From: Rodentibacter sp. Ppn85
Lineage (GTDB): Bacteria; Pseudomonadota; Gammaproteobacteria; Enterobacterales; Pasteurellaceae
DNA: 60,687 nt
Direction of reading: 5' to 3'
Assembly (NCBI RefSeq): GCF_001999335.1
Contig: NZ_MLHS01000022.1
Span: 1-60,687, forward strand
The stretch's first letter is position 1, and each line of letters opens with the position of its first letter. Both the position numbers and the translations under genes were made by a program. Of this stretch, positions 53,224 to 60,687 are shown piece by piece. Under the pieces are notes generated by a model that did no database searches, was not told the origin of the DNA, and saw nothing but the letters and a program-made list of their open reading frames with translations.

Positions 53224-54357
53224 TTACCAATATGCACGTAAACCGACAACGGCGGCATAATCACGTTGTTTTACATCCTGTTCATTAGCAAGATTTCTTA
53301 CACGAACAACTTTAGCTTCAACAAAAGGTTTTAATTTTAAACTGCCGTTTTTATAAACGTAATATTCGCTACCAAGCATCACTTCACTCCGTTTTTCTGC
53401 CGCTGCCGGTACGGAAGTCTCTTTTAATTCGTTATGACGATAAGCATACATCGCATAAGCGTTCCAATCTTCATTTAATTCTTGGAAAACAAGCGCACGC
53501 GCTTCATATTGGGCACGTTTGACAGCATTACCAAAATTTGTTGAAAGATTTGTGGTATTACGATGTTCTAAATCTAAACCTAATATGGTGTGATCAAAGC
53601 GGTATGCGTTACCAAATGAATAGGCGGTAACTTGTCGACCGTTTGCAAAGGTTTCACGAGAGAAACCGGCTGCTGTTGTCCAGTCTTGTAAATCATCAAT
53701 ATTATGTTTGTAAACGGCACCGCCACCCCACACGTGATTACGATTCGGATTGATATCTAATCCCTGCGCGCCACGCGGGCTTGTTGCACCATAATACGCA
53801 CCGAATTTTAAGTTAGGAAGAAAACCTCCGCGGTTTGTATATTGAACCACTCGGCGGGCATTATTATTCAATAAACCGTCACTCAAGCTATAAGTGTTCG
53901 GTAAATCGGTTTGTTTGATTTCGTCAGTGAAGGTTGTCATATTACCGTAAACTAATTCACCATAGGTTTTGTGACCAAAACCGGCATAAAGTTGACGCGT
54001 ATAGATATGACCAAAATTATTGTGACGATTACTCGCCAAGTTAGGTTCGTCCGCTGAACCACGATGTCCGGTATTATCACGGAAACGCCATTCGACACGA
54101 CCAACTGCATAAAAATCATTACCTAGCGGTTGTTTAAGCTTGAAGCCAAAACGAGAGCCGTTATTATCAATATCACCATGAGAAATATTTTTCGTGGTGG
54201 TCGCCCCTTCCGTTTTACGATTAATGTTTTCCCATTTCAAACGGAGAGAACCGTTGAAGTCAATTTCAGTACCTGTTTCTTCAATGTTGAATTGATAGGC
54301 TTGAGCTGAACTTGCGGCACATGCCGTAACCATTAAAGCAAGAAGTGTCTTTTTCAT
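53224..54357 (-). CDS. General porin (OmpP2/OmpC type)
   Basis: A 377-residue outer-membrane porin: signal peptide (MKKTLLALMVTACAASSAQA) and first strand IDFNGSLRLKWEN. It has a 16-strand-type barrel with the ending RAYW. The L3-like loop appears after YGELVYGNMTTFTDE. It is related to gram-negative porins such as P2. It is a single gene; the AT-rich upstream region has no clear operator. Confidence 0.88.
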   Translation of the reverse strand: MKKTLLALMVTACAASSAQAYQFNIEETGTEIDFNGSLRLKWENINRKTEGATTTKNISHGDIDNNGSRFGFKLKQPLGNDFYAVGRVEWRFRDNTGHRGSADEPNLASNRHNNFGHIYTRQLYAGFGHKTYGELVYGNMTTFTDEIKQTDLPNTYSLSDGLLNNNARRVVQYTNRGGFLPNLKFGAYYGATSPRGAQGLDINPNRNHVWGGGAVYKHNIDDLQDWTTAAGFSRETFANGRQVTAYSFGNAYRFDHTILGLDLEHRNTTNLSTNFGNAVKRAQYEARALVFQELNEDWNAYAMYAYRHNELKETSVPAAAEKRSEVMLGSEYYVYKNGSLKLKPFVEAKVVRVRNLANEQDVKQRDYAAVVGLRAYW

Positions 54358-54482
54358 TGTGCTTTCCTTTTCTTTCTAAATAAAAATAAAATAAAAAAAT
54401 TGGATTTTTTGGAGTTTATACACTCCAGATTGGATATTCAATGCAAGGTTATACCAATATTGTAAAAAAGAAACCTTCTTTT

Positions 54483-55442
54483 TTACTGATTGCCATTTAA
54501 TAGAGGTTCAAGCCTTGAAAATACTTGTTCGGTTGAGATTTTAGCCATACTCGAGGCAGACAAATATTGCTGATTCTTACCATAACAACCGATTAAGGTC
54601 GGATCTGTTGCACCATAAAGGGTAATATTCGGTTTATCTAAAGCTGCAGTTAAATGCGACAAGCCCGTATCCACAGAGACCACCGCAGTTGCATTCGCAA
54701 TTTGCTTTGCCAATTCGGTGAGCGTTAGTTTTGGCAGTACTTGAACATTCGGGTAATTTTTTGTCAAGCGTTCTGCCCGTTCTTTTTCTTTTTCATTCCC
54801 CCAAGGTAAACGGATTTGCACGGAAAGTGCGGTCATTTTTTCAATTAAATTTTCCCATTCCGATTCAAGCCAATGTTTATCATCTCGGGTAGTAGCATGA
54901 AAAAAAATCACATAAGGCTCAATGGAGGCGGCAGTAAAATATTGCGCGATACCGTAATCACCTTGCGAATGCGGCAATTCATAATTAAGGCTTAGTGCGA
55001 ATAACTGCCGAATACGTTCAACTGCGTGTTGCTGATAAGAAATTGCGTATTTTTTATCATAAAAAAAAGAAGCAATCGGTTCTCGAATGCTACGGCAATC
55101 ATAGCCATGCGTTGTACCGTTAGCGAGACGGGTAGCAAAAAATGCACTTTTAAATAATCCTTGAGCGTCAATAACGGCATCATAATGTTCTTTTTGGAGT
55201 AAAGTGCGGTAAATTTTCCACTCATTTTTTGTTTGTGAGGAAAAAGGGGATTTACGCCAACGGCGTAAGGCAATGGGTATCACTTGATGAAGACCCGAAT
55301 GCCATTGGGGAATTTCAGCAAAATTTTCTTCTACCACCCAATCCACGGTTAAATTTGGGATCATTTGTTGGGCATCGGTTAATGCAGGCAATGTGTGGAT
55401 AACATCCCCCATAGAGGAGGTTTTGATTAAACAAATTTTCAT
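54483..55442 (-). CDS. waaC: LPS heptosyltransferase I
   Basis: A GT9-family heptosyltransferase of 319 residues that adds the first L-glycero-D-manno-heptose to Kdo of the LPS core. N-terminal IKTSSMGDVIHTLPAL and SVDTGLSHLTAAL (about 242) are the family motifs. It overlaps waaF by four bases. USS cores are at 54825-54833 and 55202-55210. Confidence 0.93.
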   Translation of the reverse strand: MKICLIKTSSMGDVIHTLPALTDAQQMIPNLTVDWVVEENFAEIPQWHSGLHQVIPIALRRWRKSPFSSQTKNEWKIYRTLLQKEHYDAVIDAQGLFKSAFFATRLANGTTHGYDCRSIREPIASFFYDKKYAISYQQHAVERIRQLFALSLNYELPHSQGDYGIAQYFTAASIEPYVIFFHATTRDDKHWLESEWENLIEKMTALSVQIRLPWGNEKEKERAERLTKNYPNVQVLPKLTLTELAKQIANATAVVSVDTGLSHLTAALDKPNITLYGATDPTLIGCYGKNQQYLSASSMAKISTEQVFSRLEPLLNGNQ

Positions 55443-56485
55443 GATTTTGCTAATAATGCGTTTAATTTTTCCATCACCATTTTTGGCGTAATATCGATCA
55501 GGCTTTGGTGATACCCTTCCGCACTGTCCTTGCTTTTACGAACCTTGATTAAATCACCTTCAATTAACCGAATAATCACCGCCTTATCGGAAAGCGGCGG
55601 CGTGTAAGTCGGACTGGTCGGGCCGTAAAGTGCGACTAACGGGCGATTTGTTGCCGCAGCGATGTGCATTAAACCGCTATCATTGCTAACTACCGCAGTG
55701 CAGTTAGCGATTAAATCGACTGCCTGATTCAAATCGGTTTGTCCCGCCAGATTCAAGCAAAACCGTTGTTGTACCTCGGATAATGCCCGGCAGATTTGTT
55801 CACCGGCATTAACGTCTTTCTGCGAACCGAAAATTTCCACCGCATAGCCTTGTTCAATCAGCATTCCCGCTAACTCAGCATAATGATAGTGGGGCCAACG
55901 TTTGGCCGGCCCAAATTCTGCCCCCGGACAAAAACCGATAATCGGGCGTTCACCTAAAAGTGCGGTCTGTTTTGAGAATGTTTTTAACGTTTCTTGTTGA
56001 CTGCCTGATTCGATGGCAAGATAAGGTTTTAACAGCGGGATTGCTTGCGCGTTCGGCACAGCGTTTTTCTCAAAAGCTAATGCCACATAACGCTTCACCA
56101 TCATCGGATAATCCCGTTTATTGCTGCGTAAATCATTCAATAACAAATAACGACTTTCTCCTTTCCAACCACGCCGTACGGCAATTTTCGCAAAGAGCGG
56201 AATCAGAGCCGACTTCAGTGAGTTTGGCAACACAATCGCCATCTCGTATTGCTCACGCAATGCTTTCCCTAGACGATAACGTTCGCCAAGAGCAAAAGTG
56301 CCGTGTCCTAAAGGCATTTCAATAGCACGGCGTACTTCCGGCATACGTGCCAATAAAGGTTTGCACCAATTCGGCGCCATTACATCAATTTGACAATGAG
56401 GATACTGAATTTTGAGTTGTTGATATAAACTGTGCGACATCATCATATCGCCGACCCAAGAGGGGCCGATAACGAGGATATTCAT
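55439..56485 (-). CDS. waaF: LPS heptosyltransferase II
   Basis: A 348-residue GT9 enzyme that adds the second heptose. Motifs are IGPSWVGDMMMSHSL at the N-terminus, GFCPGAEFGPAKRWP (about 181) and SNDSGLMHIAAA. It forms an operon with waaC (ATGA overlap) and follows hldD on the same strand. A USS is at 55958-55966. Confidence 0.95.
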   Translation of the reverse strand: MNILVIGPSWVGDMMMSHSLYQQLKIQYPHCQIDVMAPNWCKPLLARMPEVRRAIEMPLGHGTFALGERYRLGKALREQYEMAIVLPNSLKSALIPLFAKIAVRRGWKGESRYLLLNDLRSNKRDYPMMVKRYVALAFEKNAVPNAQAIPLLKPYLAIESGSQQETLKTFSKQTALLGERPIIGFCPGAEFGPAKRWPHYHYAELAGMLIEQGYAVEIFGSQKDVNAGEQICRALSEVQQRFCLNLAGQTDLNQAVDLIANCTAVVSNDSGLMHIAAATNRPLVALYGPTSPTYTPPLSDKAVIIRLIEGDLIKVRKSKDSAEGYHQSLIDITPKMVMEKLNALLAKS

Positions 56486-56499
56486 ATTTCACCTTGTAA

Positions 56500-56542
56500 A
56501 AAGTGCGATTAAAAAATAAATGAATTTTTGACCGCACTTTGC
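56500..56542. repeat. Imperfect inverted USS pair between hldD and waaF
   Basis: A variant USS (AAGTGCGAT, near 56500) faces an exact one (56531-56539). They could form a weak stem between the two cooriented genes. Confidence 0.5.
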
Positions 56543-56579
56543 TTTTTAAATATCTCAGATAATTCAATCTAATGATCAA

Positions 56580-57509
56580 TTACTTTTTATTGAGCCACGC
56601 CATATATGCCGCCGTACCTTCGGCAACGGATTTAAATTCGCCAGTGTAACCGGCTGTGCGTAATGCCGTTAAATCCGCTTGGGTAAAGGTTTGATAGCGA
56701 GATTTCAGATGTTCGGGGAAAGGAATCGTTTCGATTTGCCCCTTACCATGGAATGCAATCACAGCTTCCGCAACAGCTTGGAAAGATTCCGCATTGCCCG
56801 TGCCAAGATTGTAAATGCCGGAAATACGATTTTGCCAAGCCCAAATATTGACTTTCGCCACATCTTCCACATAAACAAAATCCCGTAGGAAAGTTTCCGA
56901 ACCGACAAATAATTTTGGATTTTCGCCTTTCAGCATTTGATTATTTAAATGGAATGCCACACTTGCCATGGAGCCTTTGTGTTGTTCTCTCGGGCCATAA
57001 ACATTGAAATATTTGAAACCGCAAACCGGTGATTCTGCCGTTGGTAAAATTTTTCTCACATATTCATCAAATAAAAATTTTGAGTAGCCATAGGCGTTAA
57101 GCGGACTTTCAAATTCCCGTTTCTCAATAAAATTATCGGTACGTCCACCGTAAGTCGCCGCACTTGAAGCGTAGAAAAACGGAATTTGGCGATCTAAGCA
57201 GTAATGCAGCAATTCTTTAGAATATTCATAATTATTCTGCATTAAATATTTGCCGTCCCATTCTGTGGTGGCAGAACATGCCCCTTCATGGAATACGGCA
57301 TCAATATCACCAAAATCATCACCGGCAATAATGGAAGCGATAAAATCTTCTTTGTCACAATAATCGGCAATATCCAAATCTACTAAATTAATAAATTTAG
57401 TTCCATCTTTTAAGTTATCGACGACTAAAATATCTTTACGCCCTATTTCATTTAATGCTTTAACAATGTTGCTGCCGATCATGCCGGCACCGCCAGTTAC
57501 AATAATCAT
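56580..57509 (-). CDS. hldD: ADP-L-glycero-D-manno-heptose 6-epimerase
   Basis: An SDR-type epimerase of 309 residues. [19 protein letters not shown] at the N-terminus binds [16 protein letters not shown] (about 139) carries the catalytic Tyr and Lys. It makes the ADP-heptose used by WaaF and WaaC, encoded next. ATG 57509 has AAGGG upstream; a start at 57632 would add 41 residues overlapping the next gene. Confidence 0.96.
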   Translation of the reverse strand: MIIVTGGAGMIGSNIVKALNEIGRKDILVVDNLKDGTKFINLVDLDIADYCDKEDFIASIIAGDDFGDIDAVFHEGACSATTEWDGKYLMQNNYEYSKELLHYCLDRQIPFFYASSAATYGGRTDNFIEKREFESPLNAYGYSKFLFDEYVRKILPTAESPVCGFKYFNVYGPREQHKGSMASVAFHLNNQMLKGENPKLFVGSETFLRDFVYVEDVAKVNIWAWQNRISGIYNLGTGNAESFQAVAEAVIAFHGKGQIETIPFPEHLKSRYQTFTQADLTALRTAGYTGEFKSVAEGTAAYMAWLNKK

Positions 57510-57586
57510 AATCTTGTCCCTTCTTATTATATGGAATTGTTGCCATTGTAATTGATTTTCGAGATAAGGTAAAAGCCACTCATCCC

Positions 57587-58090
57587 TTAACCTAAAAACT
57601 CGGTGAAAAATAACCGCACTTTTAACCCCCAATAACTTGTCCAGCCCGTAGTGGTAAGGTCTATTTTTCCTTTATTCAAAATAATGATCGTTGGAGTAAC
57701 ATTGACTTGCCATTTTTGCGCAATTTCCCCTTGAGGATCATTGACGGCGGTAAAGGTATAATGATGTTCGGCTAAATACTTTCCCACCTCGCTTGCACTC
57801 CCTGAACGTAATGCAATAGAAATCACCGGGTAACCTTCTTTTGCCAACGTATTAATTGCCGGTGATGTGTATCGGCAATAACCACACCAAGTTCCCCAAA
57901 AATAAATTAATGTGGGTTTATCTTGGGCAATCTGTGGGAGAAAAAATGCATTGCCTTGCAAATCATATAATGCCGTTGTATTGATTTCCGATGGAATTTC
58001 GGGCTTACGGATAAAATCCAGAATGCTACTAACGATAATCAATGTAAGCCCTAAAGAAATACCGTTTTTGAGTAATCTTGTTAAATTCAT
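57587..58090 (-). CDS. Thioredoxin-like protein, membrane-anchored
   Basis: A 167-residue protein with an N-terminal membrane helix ([18 protein letters not shown]) and a periplasmic thioredoxin fold containing WCGYC (about 70). This is a TlpA/DsbE-like disulfide oxidoreductase; the partner is unknown. A homologue lies in the same place between deoC and hldD in H. influenzae. A USS (57613-57621) sits in the last codons. Confidence 0.9.
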   Translation of the reverse strand: MNLTRLLKNGISLGLTLIIVSSILDFIRKPEIPSEINTTALYDLQGNAFFLPQIAQDKPTLIYFWGTWCGYCRYTSPAINTLAKEGYPVISIALRSGSASEVGKYLAEHHYTFTAVNDPQGEIAQKWQVNVTPTIIILNKGKIDLTTTGWTSYWGLKVRLFFTEFLG

Positions 58091-58199
58091 AAAATACCTA
58101 ACGAGAAAAATTCGGCTAATTTACCATAAAAGTGCGGTCAAATTTCATAATATTTTGCTATCATAGCCAAGCAAATTTTTATTATAAAGGAGAACAAAA

Positions 58200-58871
58200 A
58201 TGAACAGTAAAAGCCTTGCAAAATATATTGATCATACTGCACTTACCGCTGAGAAAAATGAGCAGAATATTTTAACGCTCTGTGACGAAGCCATGAAATA
58301 TGGTTTTTATTCTGTTTGTATCAATTCAGGCTATATCCCTTTAGCAAAAGAAAAATTAGCAGGCTCTGAGGTGAAGATTTGTACGGTGGTCGGTTTTCCG
58401 CTTGGTGCTAATTTAACATCAGTGAAAGCCTTTGAAACGCAAGAAGCGATCAAAGCCGGTGCAAATGAAATTGATATGGTAATCAATGTGGGTTGGATTA
58501 AATCCAATAAATGGCAAGCGGTAAAAGAAGATATTCAAGCCGTGTTAAATGCCTGTAATGGGATACCGCTGAAAGTGATTTTAGAAACCTGTTTATTATC
58601 TAAAGAAGAAATCATTAAAGCCTGTGAAATTTGTAGGGAATTAGGTGTGGCATTCGTCAAAACTTCTACCGGATTTAGCAAGGGCGGGACGACTGTTGAA
58701 GATGTAGTATTAATGAAAAAAATCGTGGGTAAGATTGGTGTAAAAGCCTCAGGTGGAGTGCGCGATACGAAAACAGCATTAGCGATGGTTGAAGCCGGCG
58801 CAACACGTATTGGCGCCAGTGCAGGCATTGCAATTATCAGTAATAGCAACGATACACAAAGTACGTATTAA
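58200..58871 (+). CDS. deoC: Deoxyribose-phosphate aldolase
   Basis: A class I aldolase of 223 residues that splits 2-deoxyribose-5-phosphate to acetaldehyde and glyceraldehyde-3-phosphate. The Schiff-base lysine is in VAFVKTSTGF (about 160), with GVKASGGVRD (about 180). The sequence is full length and ends DTQSTY as in H. influenzae, so the IS remnant beyond its stop does not cut it. AAGGAG precedes ATG; a USS is upstream (58130-58138). Confidence 0.97.
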   Translation: MNSKSLAKYIDHTALTAEKNEQNILTLCDEAMKYGFYSVCINSGYIPLAKEKLAGSEVKICTVVGFPLGANLTSVKAFETQEAIKAGANEIDMVINVGWIKSNKWQAVKEDIQAVLNACNGIPLKVILETCLLSKEEIIKACEICRELGVAFVKTSTGFSKGGTTVEDVVLMKKIVGKIGVKASGGVRDTKTALAMVEAGATRIGASAGIAIISNSNDTQSTY

Positions 58872-58890
58872 TAACAGAAAAGGTAGAAGG

Positions 58891-59436
58891 TGCTCTGCCC
58901 CCAAAAAGAGCGCCTGATACTTTTTTAGCACAGCCACTTCCGCTTCCAATTCTAAAATACGATAACGTAAGCGCTCTTGTTCAGTTTTGGGCTTGGGGGG
59001 CATTTTGGGGTATTTGGGTTTTATACTTGGGCGACCTTTGGGTTTGGGTAATAAGCCGTTTATACCTTGTTTTTCAAAGGCGTTCAACCACTGACTGAGA
59101 GCGTACCGGAATTGGCGATACCAAAATGGAGTGACGCATATTCTGCACTAAATTGCCCCGTTTTAACCGCTTGTACGACCTTTAATTTAAAGTCCGGCGA
59201 ATAGGTTTGCTTTTTACCTAAAACGGCTAACCCCTTGATGCCATTATGGTTATATTGTCTAACCCAACGCACTAATGTTGTTTCAGCAAGCTGAAAATGT
59301 CGGCGAGTGAGTGAACGATTTTTATGATGTTGAAGATAAAACTCGAACACTTGTTGTTTGAAAAGTTGATTGTATTTAGTCATAAAAAAACCTGCACCTT
59401 AATCAGTTAGATTATTAGTCCAACTTTTGGGGTGCA
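58891..59436 (-). mobile_element. IS3/IS150-family remnant
   Basis: A 546-base element fragment. The 5' terminal inverted repeat (on the minus strand TGCACCCCAAAAGTTGGA, 59419-59436) is complete, as is the first ORF start, but orfB and the other end are absent, so it cannot move. Left and right boundaries are at the deoC-mazG hairpin. Confidence 0.85.
58893..59383 (-). pseudogene. IS3-family orfA (frameshifted)
   Basis: Residues MTKYNQLFKQQVFEFYLQHH through FGIANSG (59383 to about 59100) and then QWLNAFEKQGINGLLPKPKG to KKYQALFLGAE (about 59093 to 58893) are the two parts of one orfA, with two HTH domains and a leucine-zipper-like end. A two-base change in CTCTC at about 59096-59101 shifts the frame. 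No orfB transposase follows, so the remnant is inactive. Confidence 0.85.
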
Positions 59437-59463
59437 GATTAAGGAAAACCTTCTACTTTTGCA

Positions 59464-60252
59464 TCATTTTTCCTCTTCCTTTACTTCGTTCCAAAAAAAA
59501 TCCATTTCAATTAAGGATAGATCCTCTAATTTAGTATTTCTTTCTTTTGCTTTCTGTTCAACTTTACGAAAACGTTGCTCAAATTTATTATTTGCCTTAC
59601 GAAGGCTTTCCTCTGCACTACATTTTAAGTGTCGCGCCAAATTTACCGTAGCAAAAAATAAATCGCCAATTTCTTCTTCAATCTTCATTTGATCTTGGGG
59701 CAAGCGATTAAACTCATCTCTCACCTCTTGCAGCTCTTCTTCTACTTTCGCAAAAACAGGTTCAATTTCAGTCCAATCAAAACCGATTTTAGAGCATTGT
59801 TTTTGCAGCTTCTGTGCCCTCATCAATGCGGGAAAAGCAGAAGGGACATTATCTAAAATAGATTGAGTTTGTTTTTTAGATTTTTCTAACGCTTTAATGC
59901 TATTCCAACGGGCAAGGGCTTCTTCTTCATTTTCTGCCATAGCATTTGCAAATACATGTGGGTGCCGACGAATAATTTTTTCAGCAACATCATTAACTAC
60001 ATCATCAAAAGTAAAATAGTTATCCTCCGTCGCAAGTTGGCTAAAAAACACAACTTGTAACAATAAATCACCTAATTCTTCTCTTAAATTTGCTATATCT
60101 TTCTTTTGAATCGCCTCAATGACTTCATAAGTTTCCTCTATTAAACAAGGAATCATTGAATCATAATTTTGTTTAAGATCCCAAGGACAACCTTTATCCG
60201 GATGACGAAGTTGAGCAATTAATTCGATAAAGTCTTGAATTGAATATGACAT
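59464..60252 (-). CDS. mazG: Nucleoside triphosphate pyrophosphohydrolase MazG
   Basis: A 262-residue all-alpha NTP pyrophosphatase with two MazG domains. The N-terminal one has [18 protein letters not shown] and [10 protein letters not shown], the C-terminal one [16 protein letters not shown]. It hydrolyses nucleoside triphosphates and affects ppGpp levels in starvation. Its stop is next to the split hairpin. Confidence 0.96.
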   Translation of the reverse strand: MSYSIQDFIELIAQLRHPDKGCPWDLKQNYDSMIPCLIEETYEVIEAIQKKDIANLREELGDLLLQVVFFSQLATEDNYFTFDDVVNDVAEKIIRRHPHVFANAMAENEEEALARWNSIKALEKSKKQTQSILDNVPSAFPALMRAQKLQKQCSKIGFDWTEIEPVFAKVEEELQEVRDEFNRLPQDQMKIEEEIGDLFFATVNLARHLKCSAEESLRKANNKFEQRFRKVEQKAKERNTKLEDLSLIEMDFFWNEVKEEEK

Positions 60253-60328
60253 AAATAAACCTCTAAATAACCTAAATAAAATGAGGTTAGTATAAAGTTT
60301 ATTTATGAAAAAAAGAAATTTATTTGAA

Positions 60329-60404
60329 TGGCAGGGGCGGAGAGGCTCGAACTCCCAACACCCGGTTTTGGAGACCGGTGCTCTACCAATTGAACTACGC
60401 CCCT
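60329..60404 (-). tRNA. tRNA-Trp (CCA)
   Basis: A 76-base tRNA with encoded CCA end. The anticodon CCA lies in the loop CTCCAAA between CCGGT and ACCGG. It agrees nearly base for base with enterobacterial tRNA-Trp. Confidence 0.97.
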
Positions 60405-60420
60405 ATTGGTATGAAAAGAT

Positions 60421-60497
60421 TGGCGGAATGGACGGGACTCGAACCCGCGACCCCCTGCGTGACAGGCAGGTATTCTAACCAGCTGAACTACCACTCC
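60421..60497 (-). tRNA. tRNA-Asp (GTC)
   Basis: A 77-base tRNA with encoded CCA. The anticodon GTC lies in the loop CTGTCAC between CCTGC and GCAGG; the acceptor stem pairs GGAGTGG with CCATTCC. It lies between 5S rRNA and tRNA-Trp, as in E. coli rrnC. Confidence 0.97.
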
Positions 60498-60513
60498 GCA
60501 GACGTTTGGTATA

Positions 60514-60629
60514 TTTGGCAGTGCCCTACTCTCACATGGGGATACCCCACACTACCATCGGCGTTAATAATGTTTCACTTCTGAGTTCGGTATGGATTCA
60601 GGTGGGACCATTACACTATTGCTGCCAAA
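60514..60629 (-). rRNA. 5S ribosomal RNA
   Basis: About 116 bases matching conserved 5S stretches: GGTCCCACCTGA, ACCGAACTCAGAAGTGAAAC, GCCGATGGTAGTGTGGGG and GAGAGTAGGGCACTGCC. It is the distal rRNA of a leftward operon whose 23S and 16S genes lie beyond the right edge. Confidence 0.95.
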
Positions 60630-60630
60630 A

Positions 60631-60670
60631 TTATTTTGTTAATTTACTCAAGAATAAATTAACAAAATAA
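60631..60670. repeat. 16-base inverted repeat in the rrn spacer
   Basis: TTATTTTGTTAATTTA (60631-60646) is the exact complement of 60655-60670. In the leftward transcript this stem lies just upstream of 5S rRNA, a likely RNase processing structure. Confidence 0.75.
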
Positions 60671-60687
60671 TAAAAACCCGGCAGTGC

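Larger units (their letters stand above)
58877..59460. terminator. deoC/mazG terminator split by an IS remnant
   Basis: A left arm at 58877-58890 (GAAAAGGTAGAAGG) and a right arm at 59449-59460 (CCTTCTACTTTT) are complementary apart from one bulged G, and lie between the deoC and mazG stops. The IS remnant fills the loop. Confidence 0.5.

Noticed and set aside
58200-58871. deoC truncated by the IS remnant
   Set aside because: The predicted protein has the full 223 residues and the expected C-terminus.

Overview
The window is chromosomal DNA of a Pasteurellaceae bacterium of the Haemophilus/Aggregatibacter group. The evidence is about forty exact copies of the Haemophilus-type DNA uptake signal sequence (USS, AAGTGCGGT or its complement), many of them paired as inverted repeats at gene ends; a complete comABCDEF competence operon next to ponA and rlmJ; comM with a CRP-S site; and a glpQ product nearly identical to H. 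influenzae protein D.

Layout. (1) 1-22.7 kb: a large aryl-polyene (APE) type II polyketide cluster. The main arm is a tightly overlapping leftward operon (22042 to 5656): lipoprotein, CLF-like protein, acyltransferase, two ACPs, ligase-dehydratase fusion, membrane protein, second ligase, glycosyltransferase, lipid-A-type acyltransferase, thioesterase, LolA-like carrier, MMPL exporter, FAD oxidoreductase, lipoprotein, ketosynthase, dehydratase, ketoreductase, ketosynthase. A shorter rightward arm (88-5630) converges on it: ABC ATPase, ABC permease, ACP, ketosynthase and a CLF-like protein, with a lipoprotein/OMP/regulator group between ATPase and permease. Together these could activate an aryl acid, extend it by KS/KR/DH cycles, attach it to a lipid and move it to the outer membrane. 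(2) 22.7-26.5 kb: lysA-lptM, cyaY-recQ, and a REPIN-like nested palindrome. (3) 26.5-36.5 kb: glycerol and glycerol-3-phosphate regulon glpCBA, glpTQ, glpF, glpK with CRP and possible GlpR sites. (4) 36.6-47.7 kb: engB, comM, nfuA, comFEDCBA, ponA, rlmJ. (5) 47.8-52.2 kb: a DUF2827-type protein beside a serine/alanine-rich trimeric autotransporter adhesin. (6) 52.2-58.1 kb: hslO, a porin, and LPS inner-core genes hldD-waaF-waaC with a thioredoxin-like gene. (7) 58.2-60.7 kb: deoC, a truncated and frameshifted IS3/IS150-family remnant, mazG, then tRNA-Trp, tRNA-Asp and 5S rRNA, the distal end of a leftward rRNA operon.

The most unusual parts are the two-armed APE cluster with a duplicated ligase, a fused dehydratase and two KS/CLF-like pairs; the adhesin with a possible glycosyltransferase partner; the REPIN nested in an inverted USS pair; USS copies that supply start codons; and CRP-S sites placed inside ponA and behind the engB terminator. 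All calls come from reading the sequence; no database searches were possible.
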